NCBI GenBank assembly: GCA_012523605.1
Contig: JAAYTY010000041.1
Location: forward strand, 1 to 6,239
DNA from: Candidatus Fermentibacterota bacterium
GTDB taxonomy: Bacteria > Fermentibacterota > Fermentibacteria > Fermentibacterales > Fermentibacteraceae
Length of the DNA: 6,239 nucleotides
Reading direction: 5' to 3'
Part shown: piece after piece, positions 1 through 5,583 of the stretch
Position numbering within the stretch: the stretch's first letter is position 1
Layout: every line of letters starts with the position of its first letter
Translations under genes and position numbers: made by a program
The notes under the pieces: generated by a model
Told to the model about the DNA's origin: nothing
Seen by the model: only the letters and a program-made list of their open reading frames with translations
Databases searched by the model: none

Positions 1-239
1 CTGATTTCCGAGCCTTCGAAGAGGGAGCAGTGCGGATAGGAGCCCGAACGATGCCATGAGATGCCCGTGATGACGGTGCCTTCCCCCATCTCCTGCGCCT
101 GCACCACCGCCTGGTAGCGCACGGACTGGATTCAACCGCACCAGGGCTCGTCGCCCGGAAGGCCGTCCCATCCTATATCCAGCGCGGACGAAGCCGCGGC
201 TGCCGAGAGCGCGATGATCGATGCCGCTCCGTGTCGCAT
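1..239 (-). pseudogene. Secreted protein of unknown function, 5' part, interrupted by in-frame TGA
   Basis: The gene runs leftward from ATG at 237-239 and leaves the window at position 1. A strong GGGAGG ribosome site at 247-252, seven bases from the ATG, fixes the start. Residues 1-19 form a signal peptide (MRHGAASIIALSAAAASSA), with likely cleavage before LDIGWDG, so the product is exported. Codon 36 is TGA (132-134), right after PWCG. The same frame then stays open for 43 codons to the window edge, and this part reads like protein (VRYQAVVQAQEMGEGTVITG). It resembles, from memory, an N-terminal pattern of secreted proteins in candidate phyla, where an aromatic-rich RYQ..Y..SE.G segment precedes IT.I. 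GGA (Gly) to TGA is one base change and would give CGGIQSVRYQ. A nonsense mutation, sequencing error or readthrough are all possible. Function unknown. Confidence 0.6.
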
Positions 240-407
240 GGATGCGCCTCCCGTTGGAACAAATATAGCCCGCGGACAGCGTTTGGGGCACCGATCGCTG
301 TTCCATTCAAGCCAAGCGGTTGTGAACCGGAAGCCGCCGGGTGCGCGGACCCCGGTATGGCTGGGGCGCTCCATGTCGGCGGGGCATTCCAACCTGCCTT
401 CCGCTTC
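240..407. other. Divergent intergenic region, no gene seen
   Basis: This stretch separates the minus-strand secreted-protein gene from the plus-strand RRM transcription unit. It must hold the promoter of the minus gene. On the minus strand a TATATT-like sequence lies near 260-266, just upstream of the GGGAGG ribosome site, but no convincing -35 partner is visible. Short open frames cross the region on both strands; none has a ribosome site or a recognisable product. Confidence 0.5.
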
Positions 408-436
408 TTGTTGCGCTTTAACAAAAACGCTATAAT
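408..436 (+). promoter_or_regulatory. Sigma70-type promoter of the RRM gene
   Basis: A perfect TATAAT -10 hexamer lies at 431-436. A partial -35 (TTGTTG, 408-413) sits 17 bases upstream, and the spacer is locally AT-rich (TTTAACAAAAACG) in a GC-rich region. Transcription would begin near 443, giving a leader of about 205 nt before the RRM start codon. The -35 matches the consensus only in TTG, so the call rests mainly on the -10 box, the spacing and the position. Confidence 0.65.
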
Positions 437-536
437 GGTCGCGTTTGCATCAGTGGAACTTGTGCTGGGCCAGGTCAGATCCTCCGACTGTGTCGAGTGA
501 AGACTTCCCATCCAAAGGAAACTGATTCAAGCTGTT

Positions 537-634
537 CGGCCTGAAAGGCCGGCCGTGCCGGCGCAAGCCGGCGGAGTGCCCGGGAAACCGGGCGGCGGGC
601 TGAAAAGCCCGATGGATCCGGGGTAGGACCCCGG
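537..634 (+). promoter_or_regulatory. Array of five consecutive stem-loops in the RRM gene leader
   Basis: Five perfect hairpins stand side by side just before the ribosome site. H1 is 537-551 (CGGCCT, loop GAA, AGGCCG). H2 is 557-572 (GCCGGC, loop GCAA, GCCGGC). H3 is 578-593 (GCCCGG, loop GAAA, CCGGGC). H4 is 596-611 (CGGGCT, loop GAAA, AGCCCG). H5 is 618-634 (CCGGGG, loop TAGGA, CCCCGG). All stems have 6 bp, H2-H4 have GNRA tetraloops, and the loops recur every 18-22 nt. Spacers are only 2-6 nt. H5 ends three bases before AAGGAG (638-643). Because the next gene encodes an RNA-binding protein, the inferred role is a protein-binding leader for autoregulation. A leader-RRM pairing is known in Chlorobi (the Chlorobi-RRM RNA motif); I cannot say whether this is the same structure. 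Confidence 0.75.
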
Positions 635-637
635 GAG

Positions 638-643
638 AAGGAG
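638..643 (+). promoter_or_regulatory. Ribosome binding site that decides the RRM start
   Basis: AAGGAG lies five bases before GTG at 649. An upstream in-frame GTG at 643 overlaps this site and so cannot use it. The start at 649 gives MSNKLFVGGL, the usual opening of bacterial single-RRM proteins. Confidence 0.8.
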
Positions 644-648
644 TGTCT

Positions 649-906
649 GTGAGCAACAAGCTGTTTGTCGGCGGTCTGGCGTGGGCAACGAACGACGAGT
701 CGCTGCGCAAGGCGTTCTCGGCCCATGGTGAGGTCTCGGAGGCCCGCGTGGTCACCGACCGCGACACCGGCAGGTCCCGCGGTTTCGGTTTCGTCACCTT
801 CGCTGACGCGGAGGCGGCCAAGGTCGCGAAGAACGCGATGGACAACGCCGTCCTCGACGGGCGCAACATCCGCGTCGACTTCGCCACCGAGAAGCCCCGC
901 CGCTAG
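649..906 (+). CDS. Single-RRM RNA-binding protein, 85 aa
   Basis: This is a small cytoplasmic RNA-binding protein made of one RNA recognition motif. RNP2 is LFVGGL (residues 5-10) and RNP1 is RGFGFVTF (44-51). Their aromatic residues (Phe6, Phe46, Phe48) would stack on single-stranded RNA bases. The rest follows the beta-alpha-beta-beta-alpha-beta order, ending in NIRVDFAT and a short basic tail (EKPRR). It lacks the glycine-rich tail found in many cyanobacterial and plant relatives. The GTG start at 649 is chosen by ribosome-site spacing; stop is TAG. Bacterial relatives are often linked to cold response and RNA chaperoning, but the target here is unknown. The gene is transcribed alone, between its own promoter and terminator, and the structured leader suggests that it controls its own mRNA. 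Family assignment is firm; the autoregulatory role is inferred. Confidence 0.95.
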   Translation: MSNKLFVGGLAWATNDESLRKAFSAHGEVSEARVVTDRDTGRSRGFGFVTFADAEAAKVAKNAMDNAVLDGRNIRVDFATEKPRR

Positions 907-926
907 GCTCGACAGGTAGATGCGCG

Positions 927-957
927 GGGGCGGCCGCGAGGCCGCCCCTTCCGTTTC
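927..957 (+). terminator. Intrinsic terminator after the RRM gene
   Basis: A perfect 9-bp stem, GGGGCGGCC (927-935) with GGCCGCCCC (940-948), closes a GCGA tetraloop of GNRA type. It is followed by TTCCGTTT, a short tail with only a weak T-run. It lies 20 bases after the RRM stop codon and upstream of the aminopeptidase ribosome site, so it separates two transcription units. Confidence 0.85.
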
Positions 958-1064
958 ATCGGCTGACCGGACCGGTATTTCCACCCATCCCTTTCGTTAT
1001 GTTCTCCCAGACGAGCCTGGCCCACTGCTCCAAGGCGAGGCTGCGGCACAGTGTTCGACCGGCG

Positions 1065-1070
1065 AGGAGG
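1065..1070 (+). promoter_or_regulatory. Ribosome binding site that decides the aminopeptidase start
   Basis: AGGAGG (within GAGGAGGAA) lies five bases before TTG at 1076-1078. The frame is open back to an ATG at 920, but that start lies immediately upstream of the RRM terminator hairpin, has no ribosome site, and adds 52 residues of low protein character. TTG at 1076 is preferred. Confidence 0.8.
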
Positions 1071-1075
1071 AACCG

Positions 1076-3064
1076 TTGAGCCAGGTTCCGGATTACAACG
1101 AATCCGTCCAGTGCGCGCGGCACGTGCTCTCGGAACGAAGAGGCTGGGATGACCGCTGGTCTGCCTTCCTCCGCGACTCCGCAGGTATGATCCTTGCTCT
1201 TTTCGATGCCGAAGCGAGGTCTGCTCCGGACTACTTCGAATCGGCTCCGATCGAAGCGATTGCATCCGACAACGTCGCTCTCTTCGCCCGCCTCGAGCCC
1301 GGAAGATACCCGGAGAGCTTCCTGCATCCGTCGGTGGCCGTCGCCTGTGCCGGGAAGCCGCTGGGCCAGCTCATGGCGGCATGGATGTACAACCTCCAGA
1401 GGTCCGTCCATCTGGCGTACCAGCATGAACTCGGCTTGCTGGCCATGCTCTTCCAGCCGCTTTCCGTCCTCGAATCCACCAGGCCGTGCGACGGCGCGGC
1501 CGAAGCGCTCACAACCTGCATGAAGAGCTTCGCCCTGGCATCCATCGCCCGCCATACGCGAAAAAGCCTCGACAGCGGCTTCGGCTTCTTCAGGGATATT
1601 GTCGAGAAGGCGGTACCCGGAGATTCCAGGCGTCTCTACCGGTACGGTTGCAGAATCGGCGACGCGGAACTCGAGCAGGCAGGCTTCATAGACGACCTGC
1701 CCTCCGACCGAATCGGGCTGATAGCCCGAACCATGATCGACGCGTATCTCCTCGGGTTCGAGACCGAGGGAAAGGACATCTCCGGAAAGAGCACCGTCAG
1801 CGTCGGTATTCCGATCGGCTACGAAGCCGTGGGCAGGGCTCTTTTCGACGGCCTTGAGAGGTGTGGGCTCCACCCGCTGATGCCGTCCGCGGAAACCGCT
1901 CCCGTGAACCGCCAGGCCGCCTACGATCACAGGTTCGACTGGGCTCTGACGCTCGACGAGGAGTCCTGCACGGCACGAACCGGCATTTACAGAACTGTCT
2001 GCGAAGAGACCCGCGGAGAGGCTGTGAAGCGATCAGGCTGGCTGGGCATCCAGACCTTCGGAGAAGAGCCGTTCACTCCCGTACCCTGCCCGGACGCTGT
2101 GAGTCCGTCGCCGGAGTCAATGAGACTGTTCCGGGAGTTGAACATGAAGATGTCCCGGATCAGCAACGGGATCGTTCCCAGAAGCGAGTTGAGCTTCACC
2201 GGGATGGCCTTCCCTTCGCCGGCGACAAGGGGCGACTTCGCCGAGATCTTCATGGACACTCTGCACATGAACACTCTGTCCAACGACGTCTATGCCCCCG
2301 TGCAGAAGGCGATCATAGACGCGCTGGACCAGTCGGAATGCGTCAGGGTCAGGGGCGCCGCAGGCAATGACACAGATATGACGATCCGCCTGCATCATCT
2401 GGACGATCCATCACGCCAGACGAACTTCCTGAACTGCCTTGCCACGGTGAACATACCTCTGGGGGAGGTCTTCACCTCTCCGCTTCTGGAAGGAACCGGG
2501 GGCACTCTGCATGTCGAGGAGGCTTTTCTCTCGGGGCTCCTGTTCAGGGATCTGCGGCTGGTCTTCGAGGACGGCTACATAAAGAGCCATTCCTGCGCCA
2601 ACTTCGACGACCCCGAGCTATGCCGGAAGTACATCCGCGAAAACCTCCTGATGCCGCACGACACGCTCCCGCTGGGCGAGTTCGCCATCGGCACCAACAC
2701 CTGGGCGTACAGGATGGCTCGAAGGCACGGGATCTTGGACCTCCTGCCGGTCCTGATCATCGAGAAGATGGGCCCCCATTTCGCGATCGGGGACACCTGC
2801 TTCTCCTGGGAGGAAGATCACCCCGTGAAGAACGTGCTCGACGGCAAGGAGGTCGTGGCGCGCGAGAACGAGAGAACCCGCCTGCGTACCATGAACCCTG
2901 CCGAAGCTTACACCTCCAGGCATACCGACATCACGATACCCTACAGCTCTCTGGGCTCGATCTCCGCCGTCAGGGCCGAAGGAACCGAGATCTTCGTGAT
3001 CAGGGACGGCAGATTCGTGCTCTGCGGAACCGAGATGCTGAACGAAGCTCTCGACGAGGTCTGA
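1076..3064 (+). CDS. M29-type metallo-aminopeptidase with long N-terminal extension, 662 aa
   Basis: This is a predicted cytoplasmic dinuclear-metal exopeptidase that removes N-terminal residues from peptides. Numbering from the TTG start, residues from about 238 to the end match the M29 (thermophilic metalloprotease, AmpS/AmpT) architecture. A Rossmann-like part comes first (GIPIGYEAVGRALFDGLERCG), followed by NDTDMTIRL (432-440). The catalytic part carries all the expected metal ligands: Glu464 in GEVFTSP, Glu535 in LGEFAIGTN, His568 in EKMGPHFAIGD, and His616 with Asp618 in SRHTDITIP; Glu563 (EKMG) is also conserved. Canonical M29 enzymes have about 400 residues, so roughly 235 N-terminal residues are extra. 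This extension is mostly helical, without signal peptide or membrane segment, and I do not recognise it. The gene lies between two terminators and is probably monocistronic; no clear promoter is visible at 958-1060. Activity is likely, substrate unknown. Confidence 0.85.
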   Translation: MSQVPDYNESVQCARHVLSERRGWDDRWSAFLRDSAGMILALFDAEARSAPDYFESAPIEAIASDNVALFARLEPGRYPESFLHPSVAVACAGKPLGQLMAAWMYNLQRSVHLAYQHELGLLAMLFQPLSVLESTRPCDGAAEALTTCMKSFALASIARHTRKSLDSGFGFFRDIVEKAVPGDSRRLYRYGCRIGDAELEQAGFIDDLPSDRIGLIARTMIDAYLLGFETEGKDISGKSTVSVGIPIGYEAVGRALFDGLERCGLHPLMPSAETAPVNRQAAYDHRFDWALTLDEESCTARTGIYRTVCEETRGEAVKRSGWLGIQTFGEEPFTPVPCPDAVSPSPESMRLFRELNMKMSRISNGIVPRSELSFTGMAFPSPATRGDFAEIFMDTLHMNTLSNDVYAPVQKAIIDALDQSECVRVRGAAGNDTDMTIRLHHLDDPSRQTNFLNCLATVNIPLGEVFTSPLLEGTGGTLHVEEAFLSGLLFRDLRLVFEDGYIKSHSCANFDDPELCRKYIRENLLMPHDTLPLGEFAIGTNTWAYRMARRHGILDLLPVLIIEKMGPHFAIGDTCFSWEEDHPVKNVLDGKEVVARENERTRLRTMNPAEAYTSRHTDITIPYSSLGSISAVRAEGTEIFVIRDGRFVLCGTEMLNEALDEV

Positions 3065-3083
3065 CAGGAACCTGTGACACTCG

Positions 3084-3114
3084 GGGCCGGCCGCTTCCGC
3101 GGCCGGCCCTTCCG
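3084..3114 (+). terminator. Intrinsic terminator after the aminopeptidase gene
   Basis: A perfect 11-bp stem, GGGCCGGCCGC (3084-3094) with GCGGCCGGCCC (3099-3109), closes a TTCC loop and is followed by TTCCGCTC. It lies 19 bases after the stop codon, between convergent genes. The tail has little T-run on either strand, so efficiency would depend on the very stable stem. The stem end and tail resemble the terminator at 927-957. Confidence 0.75.
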
Positions 3115-3128
3115 CTCCCATAAACTCC

Positions 3129-3626
3129 TCAGCCGATCTTCGTGTACGAGGATCCCCTGGCGCCGCACACCGGGCAGGTGTCGGGAGCCTCCCTCTCCGC
3201 AGTGTGGCCGCATACCGGACAGACGAAGTACGGGAACTCCTCCTGTGGCTTTCCGAGGCTGTCCAGCAGGCCTTGGTATAGATTCGCGTGGATCTTCTCT
3301 ACAGCGTTCGCGAACTCGAACGACCTCAGAGCCTCCTTCTCGTTCTCGGCCTTCGCATCCTCGATCATGGCCGGATACATGATCCTGAACTCATATGTCT
3401 CTCCGGAAACGGCCTCTTCGAGGTTCTCGCGCGTGCTCCTCACTCCGCCCATGGCTCGCAGATGGGCATGGGCATGGACGGTTTCCGCCTCGGCGGCGGC
3501 GCGGAACAGCCTCGCGACCTGGGGGAAGCCCTCCTGCTCGGCCTTCTTCGCGAATGCGAGATAGCGTCGGTTTGCCTGTGACTCGCCGGCGAACGCCTGC
3601 CTGAGATTCTCGCCTGTCTTTCCCAT
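3129..3626 (-). CDS. rbr: Rubrerythrin, 165 aa
   Basis: Rubrerythrin is a cytoplasmic non-haem iron protein that reduces hydrogen peroxide to water and protects anaerobes from oxidative stress. The N-terminal ferritin-like four-helix domain (residues 5-125) shows the full diiron ligand set: Glu15 (AGES), Glu48 and His51 (ETVH), Glu76 and Glu79 (GETYE), Glu110 and His113 (EKIH). The C-terminal rubredoxin-like domain binds one iron through Cys136, Cys139, Cys151 and Cys154 (two CPVCG motifs). The length is slightly below the classical 190 residues but complete. ATG at 3624-3626 is supported by AGGGAGG at 3634-3640, seven bases upstream. The stop is TGA. No partner such as rubredoxin or desulfoferrodoxin is adjacent, so electrons must come from elsewhere. 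A 12-bp palindrome lies about 45 bases upstream of the ribosome site. Confidence 0.96.
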   Translation of the reverse strand: MGKTGENLRQAFAGESQANRRYLAFAKKAEQEGFPQVARLFRAAAEAETVHAHAHLRAMGGVRSTRENLEEAVSGETYEFRIMYPAMIEDAKAENEKEALRSFEFANAVEKIHANLYQGLLDSLGKPQEEFPYFVCPVCGHTAEREAPDTCPVCGARGSSYTKIG

Positions 3627-3640
3627 CGAACCGCCTCCCT

Positions 3641-4066
3641 GTTCGTGTTGTGTTGCCTCATCGGTATCCCAAGTCTAACAAAAACCCGGCCGGGTGGTTT
3701 CCAGACGGGCATATCCCCTCCGGTCACCGTAGTGCGAATATTCGGGCTGTACGCCCGACGCGCAGCGATGGAGTACGTGCCCTCGACGAGTGTATTGTGA
3801 CGTCACGGTGCGGAATGTGCGGGAACTTCGACCGGAAGGCCGGGAGGCTCTCCGGCAGAGGATTCAGCGCCTGGTCCGATATGAGCCGACGCAGGGCGGG
3901 AATACCGATGGGGATGATGCTTCCCTGAAACGCCCGGAGCATGCCGGAGCGCGGATCGGTTTCTGTTCCGGACATGTGCGGACGGATTTCGGCGACGATC
4001 ACGGCCTTGTGCCGTGAACTGCCGGAGCAGTGGTTCCGGATGCTTTCCGGTTGTTCGACAACCACC
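3641..4066. other. Gene-poor intergenic region with several palindromes
   Basis: The region lies between the divergent rubrerythrin and glycine-rich protein genes and should hold both promoters, but no clear -35/-10 pair is visible. It contains perfect palindromes at 3684-3695 (ACCCGGCCGGGT), 3735-3744 (CGAATATTCG) and 3797-3806 (GTGACGTCAC), a 5-bp hairpin at 3743-3757 (CGGGC, loop TGTAC, GCCCG) and an inverted repeat at 4049-4063 (GGTTGT, TCG, ACAACC) just before the next ribosome site. Open frames such as 3790-4017 (GTG start, 75 aa) have no ribosome site, weaker third-position GC than the real genes, and no family resemblance. Confidence 0.5.
3684..3695. promoter_or_regulatory. 12-bp palindrome upstream of rubrerythrin, possible operator
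   Basis: ACCCGGCCGGGT is a perfect palindrome followed, on the minus strand, by TTTTTGTTA. It lies 58 bases upstream of the rubrerythrin start codon. It could bind a dimeric regulator controlling rubrerythrin; a weak hairpin is less likely because the palindrome leaves no room for a loop. The role is inferred from position only. Confidence 0.25.
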
Positions 4067-4079
4067 AGGAGGTCGTGAA

Positions 4080-4433
4080 ATGGCGAAGGGGATCGGGGGC
4101 GGCATCGGCAAGGGCGTGGGCGGAGGGATGAAGAGCCACGGGTTCTCCAAGCCCGCGGGCTCGGGAGGCGGTTTCAAGCATTCGACGCCGAAGCCTCCGC
4201 GCCCAAGCGGCCTCAAGATGCCGGAGATGACAAAGGCTCCCCGGCCCGGAGGTTCGAAGGGTGGCGACGGGGAGGGCAAGCAGGCCGGTATGCAGGGCGG
4301 CCCGAAGGATGTCCAGGGAACCCGGTACGAACAGACCCAGGGCACCACCCGCAGGGCATCCTGCATCGGCTGCGCCCTTCCCGCCCTCATCCTTGCATCT
4401 CTTTCTCTTATCGCCTTTCTATCATCAATTTAG
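4080..4433 (+). CDS. Glycine-rich basic protein with C-terminal membrane helix, 117 aa
   Basis: I do not recognise a family. The start at ATG 4080 is well supported by AGGAGG at 4067-4072 with seven bases of spacing. Residues 2-16 are a glycine and lysine repeat (GIGGGIGKGVGGG). Residues 17-80 are low complexity, basic, rich in Gly, Pro and Lys (PKPPRP, KAPRPGG), and probably unstructured. Residues 95-117 form one hydrophobic helix running to the C-terminus, preceded by Arg-Arg and a CIGC motif. There is no N-terminal signal peptide, so the topology looks like a tail anchor with the soluble part in the cytoplasm. Codons 2-90 have strong third-position GC, supporting a real gene, while the last 15 codons are much more AT-rich (CTT, TCT, TTT, TCA, ATT). 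The next gene encodes a predicted outer-membrane barrel and may be cotranscribed. Role unknown. Confidence 0.65.
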   Translation: MAKGIGGGIGKGVGGGMKSHGFSKPAGSGGGFKHSTPKPPRPSGLKMPEMTKAPRPGGSKGGDGEGKQAGMQGGPKDVQGTRYEQTQGTTRRASCIGCALPALILASLSLIAFLSSI

Positions 4434-4440
4434 CGCATGG

Positions 4441-4471
4441 GGGTCAACGTTAACTTCGTTAACTTCGCCGG
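4441..4471 (+). repeat. Left arm of a perfect 31-bp inverted repeat
   Basis: The arm begins GGGTCAACG, carries two tandem copies of TTAACTTCG (4450-4467) and ends CCGG. It is the exact reverse complement of 4580-4610. It begins seven bases after the glycine-rich gene's stop codon. The two GTTAAC hexamers make it an AT-rich island in GC-rich DNA. No target-site duplication is visible outside the arms. Confidence 0.9.
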
Positions 4472-4570
4472 TGAAAGACAGCGGAGGGGCGGGGTTTCAC
4501 TGCAATCTGCGCGGTTCAGCCTTCATTCCACACCGACTGGGTCGTGATCCTGCATGACGCATTGCGGCAT

Positions 4571-5221
4571 ATGAGGTTGCCGGCGAAGTTAACGAAGTTA
4601 ACGTTGACCCTCCTTGCGGCCGCACTTGCTTCCTATTCGTTCGCGGATGACGGGGATGAGAGGTCGGTGAGACTGGGCATAGCCTCGTCGGTTCTGTTTC
4701 CGTTGTTCGAGGGATACGACGGATGCAGCTTCGACGCGGCTCCGGGCGTCTGCGCCGAGGCCGCCGTGGAGATCTGGAACGGGCTCGGATTCTTCGCCGA
4801 CGCGATACCGTTCGAGCATGTCCTTGCTCCGGAGTTCGAGGGGGAGTACAGGCTCGACTTGCTGGAGGCTTCCGTCAGACTCACCCGCTTTTCGGGGGGC
4901 CTTCAGTACCGCCTCCACGGGATGGAGATCGCGCCGACGGCCAGGCTGTCTGTCGCGCGCATCGACGGGCGATTCATCTACAGGAACCTCAACCCGGAGG
5001 GACATGGCGACGTGGAGTACCGCTATGATTTCCTCGACGCCTGGGCTCCTTCCATCGCGATCGGCGCCGACCTCGAGAACGAGGGGAGGTATTTCAGCCT
5101 ACTCGTCCAGTACACCGCACTGGAACAGGAAGCCCTGGCACGCGACAGCGGCGGCATCGAGGGTCCTTTCGACAACAGCTTCTTCGAGATCAGGTTCTGC
5201 ACGGGGATGAAGCTCTTCTGA
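4571..5221 (+). CDS. Predicted outer-membrane beta-barrel protein, 216 aa
   Basis: The N-terminus is a signal peptide: MRLPAKLTK, hydrophobic LTLTLLAAALASYS, cleavage probably after SFA (residue 25), before DDGDE. The mature part alternates polar and hydrophobic residues in strand-like runs (SVRLGIASSVLF, GLQYRLHGMEIAPTARLSVARI, YFSLLVQYTAL, SFFEIRFCTGMKLF). It ends in Phe, the classical C-terminal signal recognised by the BAM complex, so an outer-membrane barrel of roughly 8-10 strands is likely. Two Cys (52 and 61) lie in an early loop. I recognise no specific family. The start is uncertain: ATG 4571 gives the best signal peptide, GTG 4544 adds nine residues, and neither has a good ribosome site. 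Residues 4-13 are encoded by one arm of the 31-bp inverted repeat, including two TTA leucine codons unlike the rest of the gene. It may be cotranscribed with the glycine-rich gene. Confidence 0.75.
   Translation: MRLPAKLTKLTLTLLAAALASYSFADDGDERSVRLGIASSVLFPLFEGYDGCSFDAAPGVCAEAAVEIWNGLGFFADAIPFEHVLAPEFEGEYRLDLLEASVRLTRFSGGLQYRLHGMEIAPTARLSVARIDGRFIYRNLNPEGHGDVEYRYDFLDAWAPSIAIGADLENEGRYFSLLVQYTALEQEALARDSGGIEGPFDNSFFEIRFCTGMKLF
4580..4610 (-). repeat. Right arm of the 31-bp inverted repeat, inside signal-peptide codons
   Basis: This is the perfect reverse complement of 4441-4471, separated from it by 108 bases. It covers codons 4-13 and the first base of codon 14 of the barrel gene, encoding PAKLTKLTLT. 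In an mRNA that starts upstream of 4441 the arms could form a 31-bp stem with both candidate start codons (4544, 4571) in the loop. Confidence 0.9.
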
Positions 5222-5233
5222 TCCCCATGCTGT

Positions 5234-5569
5234 TCAGCGTTCGTAATGGGGCATCTCGGCCGGCACGGGAAGGCTCAGTTCGACATATCCTGCGAAGATG
5301 CCCCCGCTGAACCACGGACACTGGTAGATCAGCTTCCTGACACCGTTCTTCTCTATGGTATAGGCGTTCAATCCGTGTGTCTCGAAGAGCTCCTCCACGA
5401 TCTTCCCGGATCGGCCGACGTGGCAGTCTCTGACGTCGTGGCCCACGAGCGCTGCGCCGCCCTCCTCCGCAAAGGTTCTGCAGGCTCCTTTGTTCATGGA
5501 GATCACGATTCCGTTACGGTCGGTGACGACTATCGATGCCGGGAACTCCTCGATCCAGTCCGGGCTCAT
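5234..5569 (-). CDS. Small one-domain PAS protein, 111 aa
   Basis: The whole protein is a single PAS fold. DWIEEFPASIVVTDRNGIVISMN (4-26) is the opening strand pair, then a helix with VGHDVRDCH (42-50), and the closing strands NAYTIEKNGVRKLIYQCPWF and GIFAGYVELSLPVPAEMPHY. The DCH and YTIEKNG..KLIYQ.PW patterns fit, from memory, a group of stand-alone PAS proteins frequent in anaerobic bacteria and related to the PAS part of DUF438 proteins. There is no kinase, cyclase or DNA-binding output domain, so it may sense a ligand and act on a partner, or be an enzyme-like binding protein; the function is unknown. ATG at 5567-5569 has GGAGGGAAGG just upstream, in the 14-nt gap after the pseudouridine synthase stop, so the two genes form an operon. 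It ends 12 bp from the convergent barrel gene, with no terminator visible. Confidence 0.88.
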   Translation of the reverse strand: MSPDWIEEFPASIVVTDRNGIVISMNKGACRTFAEEGGAALVGHDVRDCHVGRSGKIVEELFETHGLNAYTIEKNGVRKLIYQCPWFSGGIFAGYVELSLPVPAEMPHYER

Positions 5570-5583
5570 GACCTTCCCTCCGT

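Noticed and set aside
643..648. RRM protein start at GTG 643
   Set aside because: This codon overlaps the ribosome binding site AAGGAG (638-643); GTG 649 has proper five-base spacing and gives the usual MSNKLFVGG start.
920..1075. Longer aminopeptidase form starting at ATG 920
   Set aside because: The 52 extra residues begin just upstream of the RRM terminator and are translated through its hairpin, have no ribosome site, and precede a well-placed AGGAGG-TTG start at 1076.
3064..3075. ACAGG-AA-CCTGT repeat right after the aminopeptidase stop
   Set aside because: A two-base loop leaves an unstable hairpin; the 11-bp stem at 3084-3109 is the clear terminator.
3790..4017. 75-aa open frame (GTG start) between rubrerythrin and the glycine-rich gene
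   Set aside because: No ribosome site, third-position GC weaker than in the real genes and no recognisable family. A small orphan gene cannot be fully excluded.
3803..4390. 195-aa minus-strand open frame opposite the glycine-rich gene
   Set aside because: It is the proline-rich antisense shadow of a glycine-rich frame; the plus strand has the ribosome site and a coherent product.
4507..4540. GGTTCAGCC-like sequence resembling a tRNA T-arm, possible attachment site or tRNA remnant
   Set aside because: The surrounding bases do not form a T-stem or acceptor stem, and no CCA or discriminator context is present.
5188..5223. GATCAG...CTGATC inverted repeat at the end of the barrel gene as a terminator
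   Set aside because: Only 6 bp with a 24-base loop and no T-run; too weak to call.
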